A stretch of DNA of 64,000 nt from Siccirubricoccus deserti (GTDB lineage Bacteria; Pseudomonadota; Alphaproteobacteria; Acetobacterales; Acetobacteraceae), in NCBI RefSeq assembly GCF_014283215.1, contig NZ_JACOMF010000004.1, positions 186,001 through 250,000 on the forward strand, given 5' to 3'. The notes below the pieces were generated by a model. It saw only the letters and a program-made list of their open reading frames with translations. It searched no databases and was not told the DNA's origin. The stretch's first letter is position 1. Each line of letters opens with the position of its first letter. A program made the translations under genes and the position numbers. Below, piece by piece: positions 63,963-64,000 of this stretch.

Positions 63963-64000
63963 ATGGCACGAGGGTTCTTCGGCTGGCAGGTGGTCGCGGC
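63963..64000 (+). CDS. Start of a possible MFS transporter, cut by the window edge
   Basis: An ATG at 63963 with GGAAG six to nine bases upstream begins MARGFFGWQVVA and runs off the edge. FFGWxVVA is a common start of MFS transporters of the monocarboxylate/oxalate type. Only 12 residues are visible, so the call rests on that motif. It is divergent from atpH. Confidence 0.45.
   Translation, partial: MARGFFGWQVVA

Overview
The window looks like a chromosomal segment of a high-GC (around 70%) alphaproteobacterium, most likely from the Acetobacteraceae (Roseomonas-like). The pointers are a stand-alone F1-ATPase operon in the order delta-alpha-gamma-beta-epsilon, the alphaproteobacterial families DUF1013 (TrcR), DUF1192 and DUF1217, a ROSE-type RNA thermometer upstream of hsp20, and many ABC, Bug and peptide solute-binding proteins. 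The family placement is inference; no rRNA or other marker is present. I saw no tRNA, CRISPR array, prophage, insertion sequence or origin.

Layout. 1-3.2 kb: carbon-nitrogen hydrolase, NAD kinase and a phasin-like protein. 3.2-10.8 kb: a dipeptide/oligopeptide ABC operon (binding protein, two permeases, two ATPases, a 40-residue lipoprotein) in which every junction is a 4-base overlap, facing a second paralogous binding protein. 10.8-12.9 kb: an Lrp/AsnC regulator and ornithine decarboxylase with a long 5' leader. 12.9-17.7 kb: a sulfur block (soxZ, soxY, flavocytochrome c FAD subunit, monoheme cytochrome c, a YeeE/YedE transporter, then thiG and thiS). 17.8-21.9 kb: aroQ, accB, accC, aat and a coupled DNA methyltransferase. 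22-31.5 kb: a short SerA, a CBS-domain relic, an esterase coupled to an LLM flavoenzyme, an AEC carrier, Bug-type and amino-acid binding proteins, and pdxY. 31.7-36.3 kb: a complete branched-chain-amino-acid-type ABC operon. 36.7-40.8 kb: rpmE, hsp20, DUF1192, TrcR, two YdcH-like proteins, purE and purK. 41-43.7 kb: tandem OmpA-family paralogues. 44-50 kb: zinc alcohol dehydrogenase, enoyl-CoA hydratase and the serC-serA operon. 50-54.8 kb: a DUF1217 protein, a DUF3140 protein with a histone-H1-like tail, a DUF5872 gene with an apparent frameshift into it, and a uronate dehydrogenase/mutarotase pair. 55-58.6 kb: a 14-TM MFS exporter, a frameshifted LLM gene and a ferritin-like protein. 58.8-63.8 kb: atpHAGDC.

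How the genes work together. Most of the window is core metabolism and nutrient uptake. Serine synthesis (serC-serA plus a second, short serA), fatty acid synthesis (accBC), purine synthesis (purEK), ATP synthesis and thiamine thiazole formation sit beside scavenging systems. The sulfur block probably imports reduced sulfur and oxidises sulfide on a SoxYZ carrier without the rest of the Sox system in view.

The most interesting features are: (i) the DUF5872/DUF3140/H1-like nucleoid-type region, with an apparent frameshift fusion and recent internal duplications; (ii) the rpmE-hsp20 junction, where a heat-shock-type promoter lies in the loop of a terminator and is followed by a ROSE-like thermometer; (iii) the ornithine decarboxylase leader; (iv) the compact fcc-soxYZ set; and (v) several decayed or frameshifted genes. 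I did not find a clearly new defence or mobile system.
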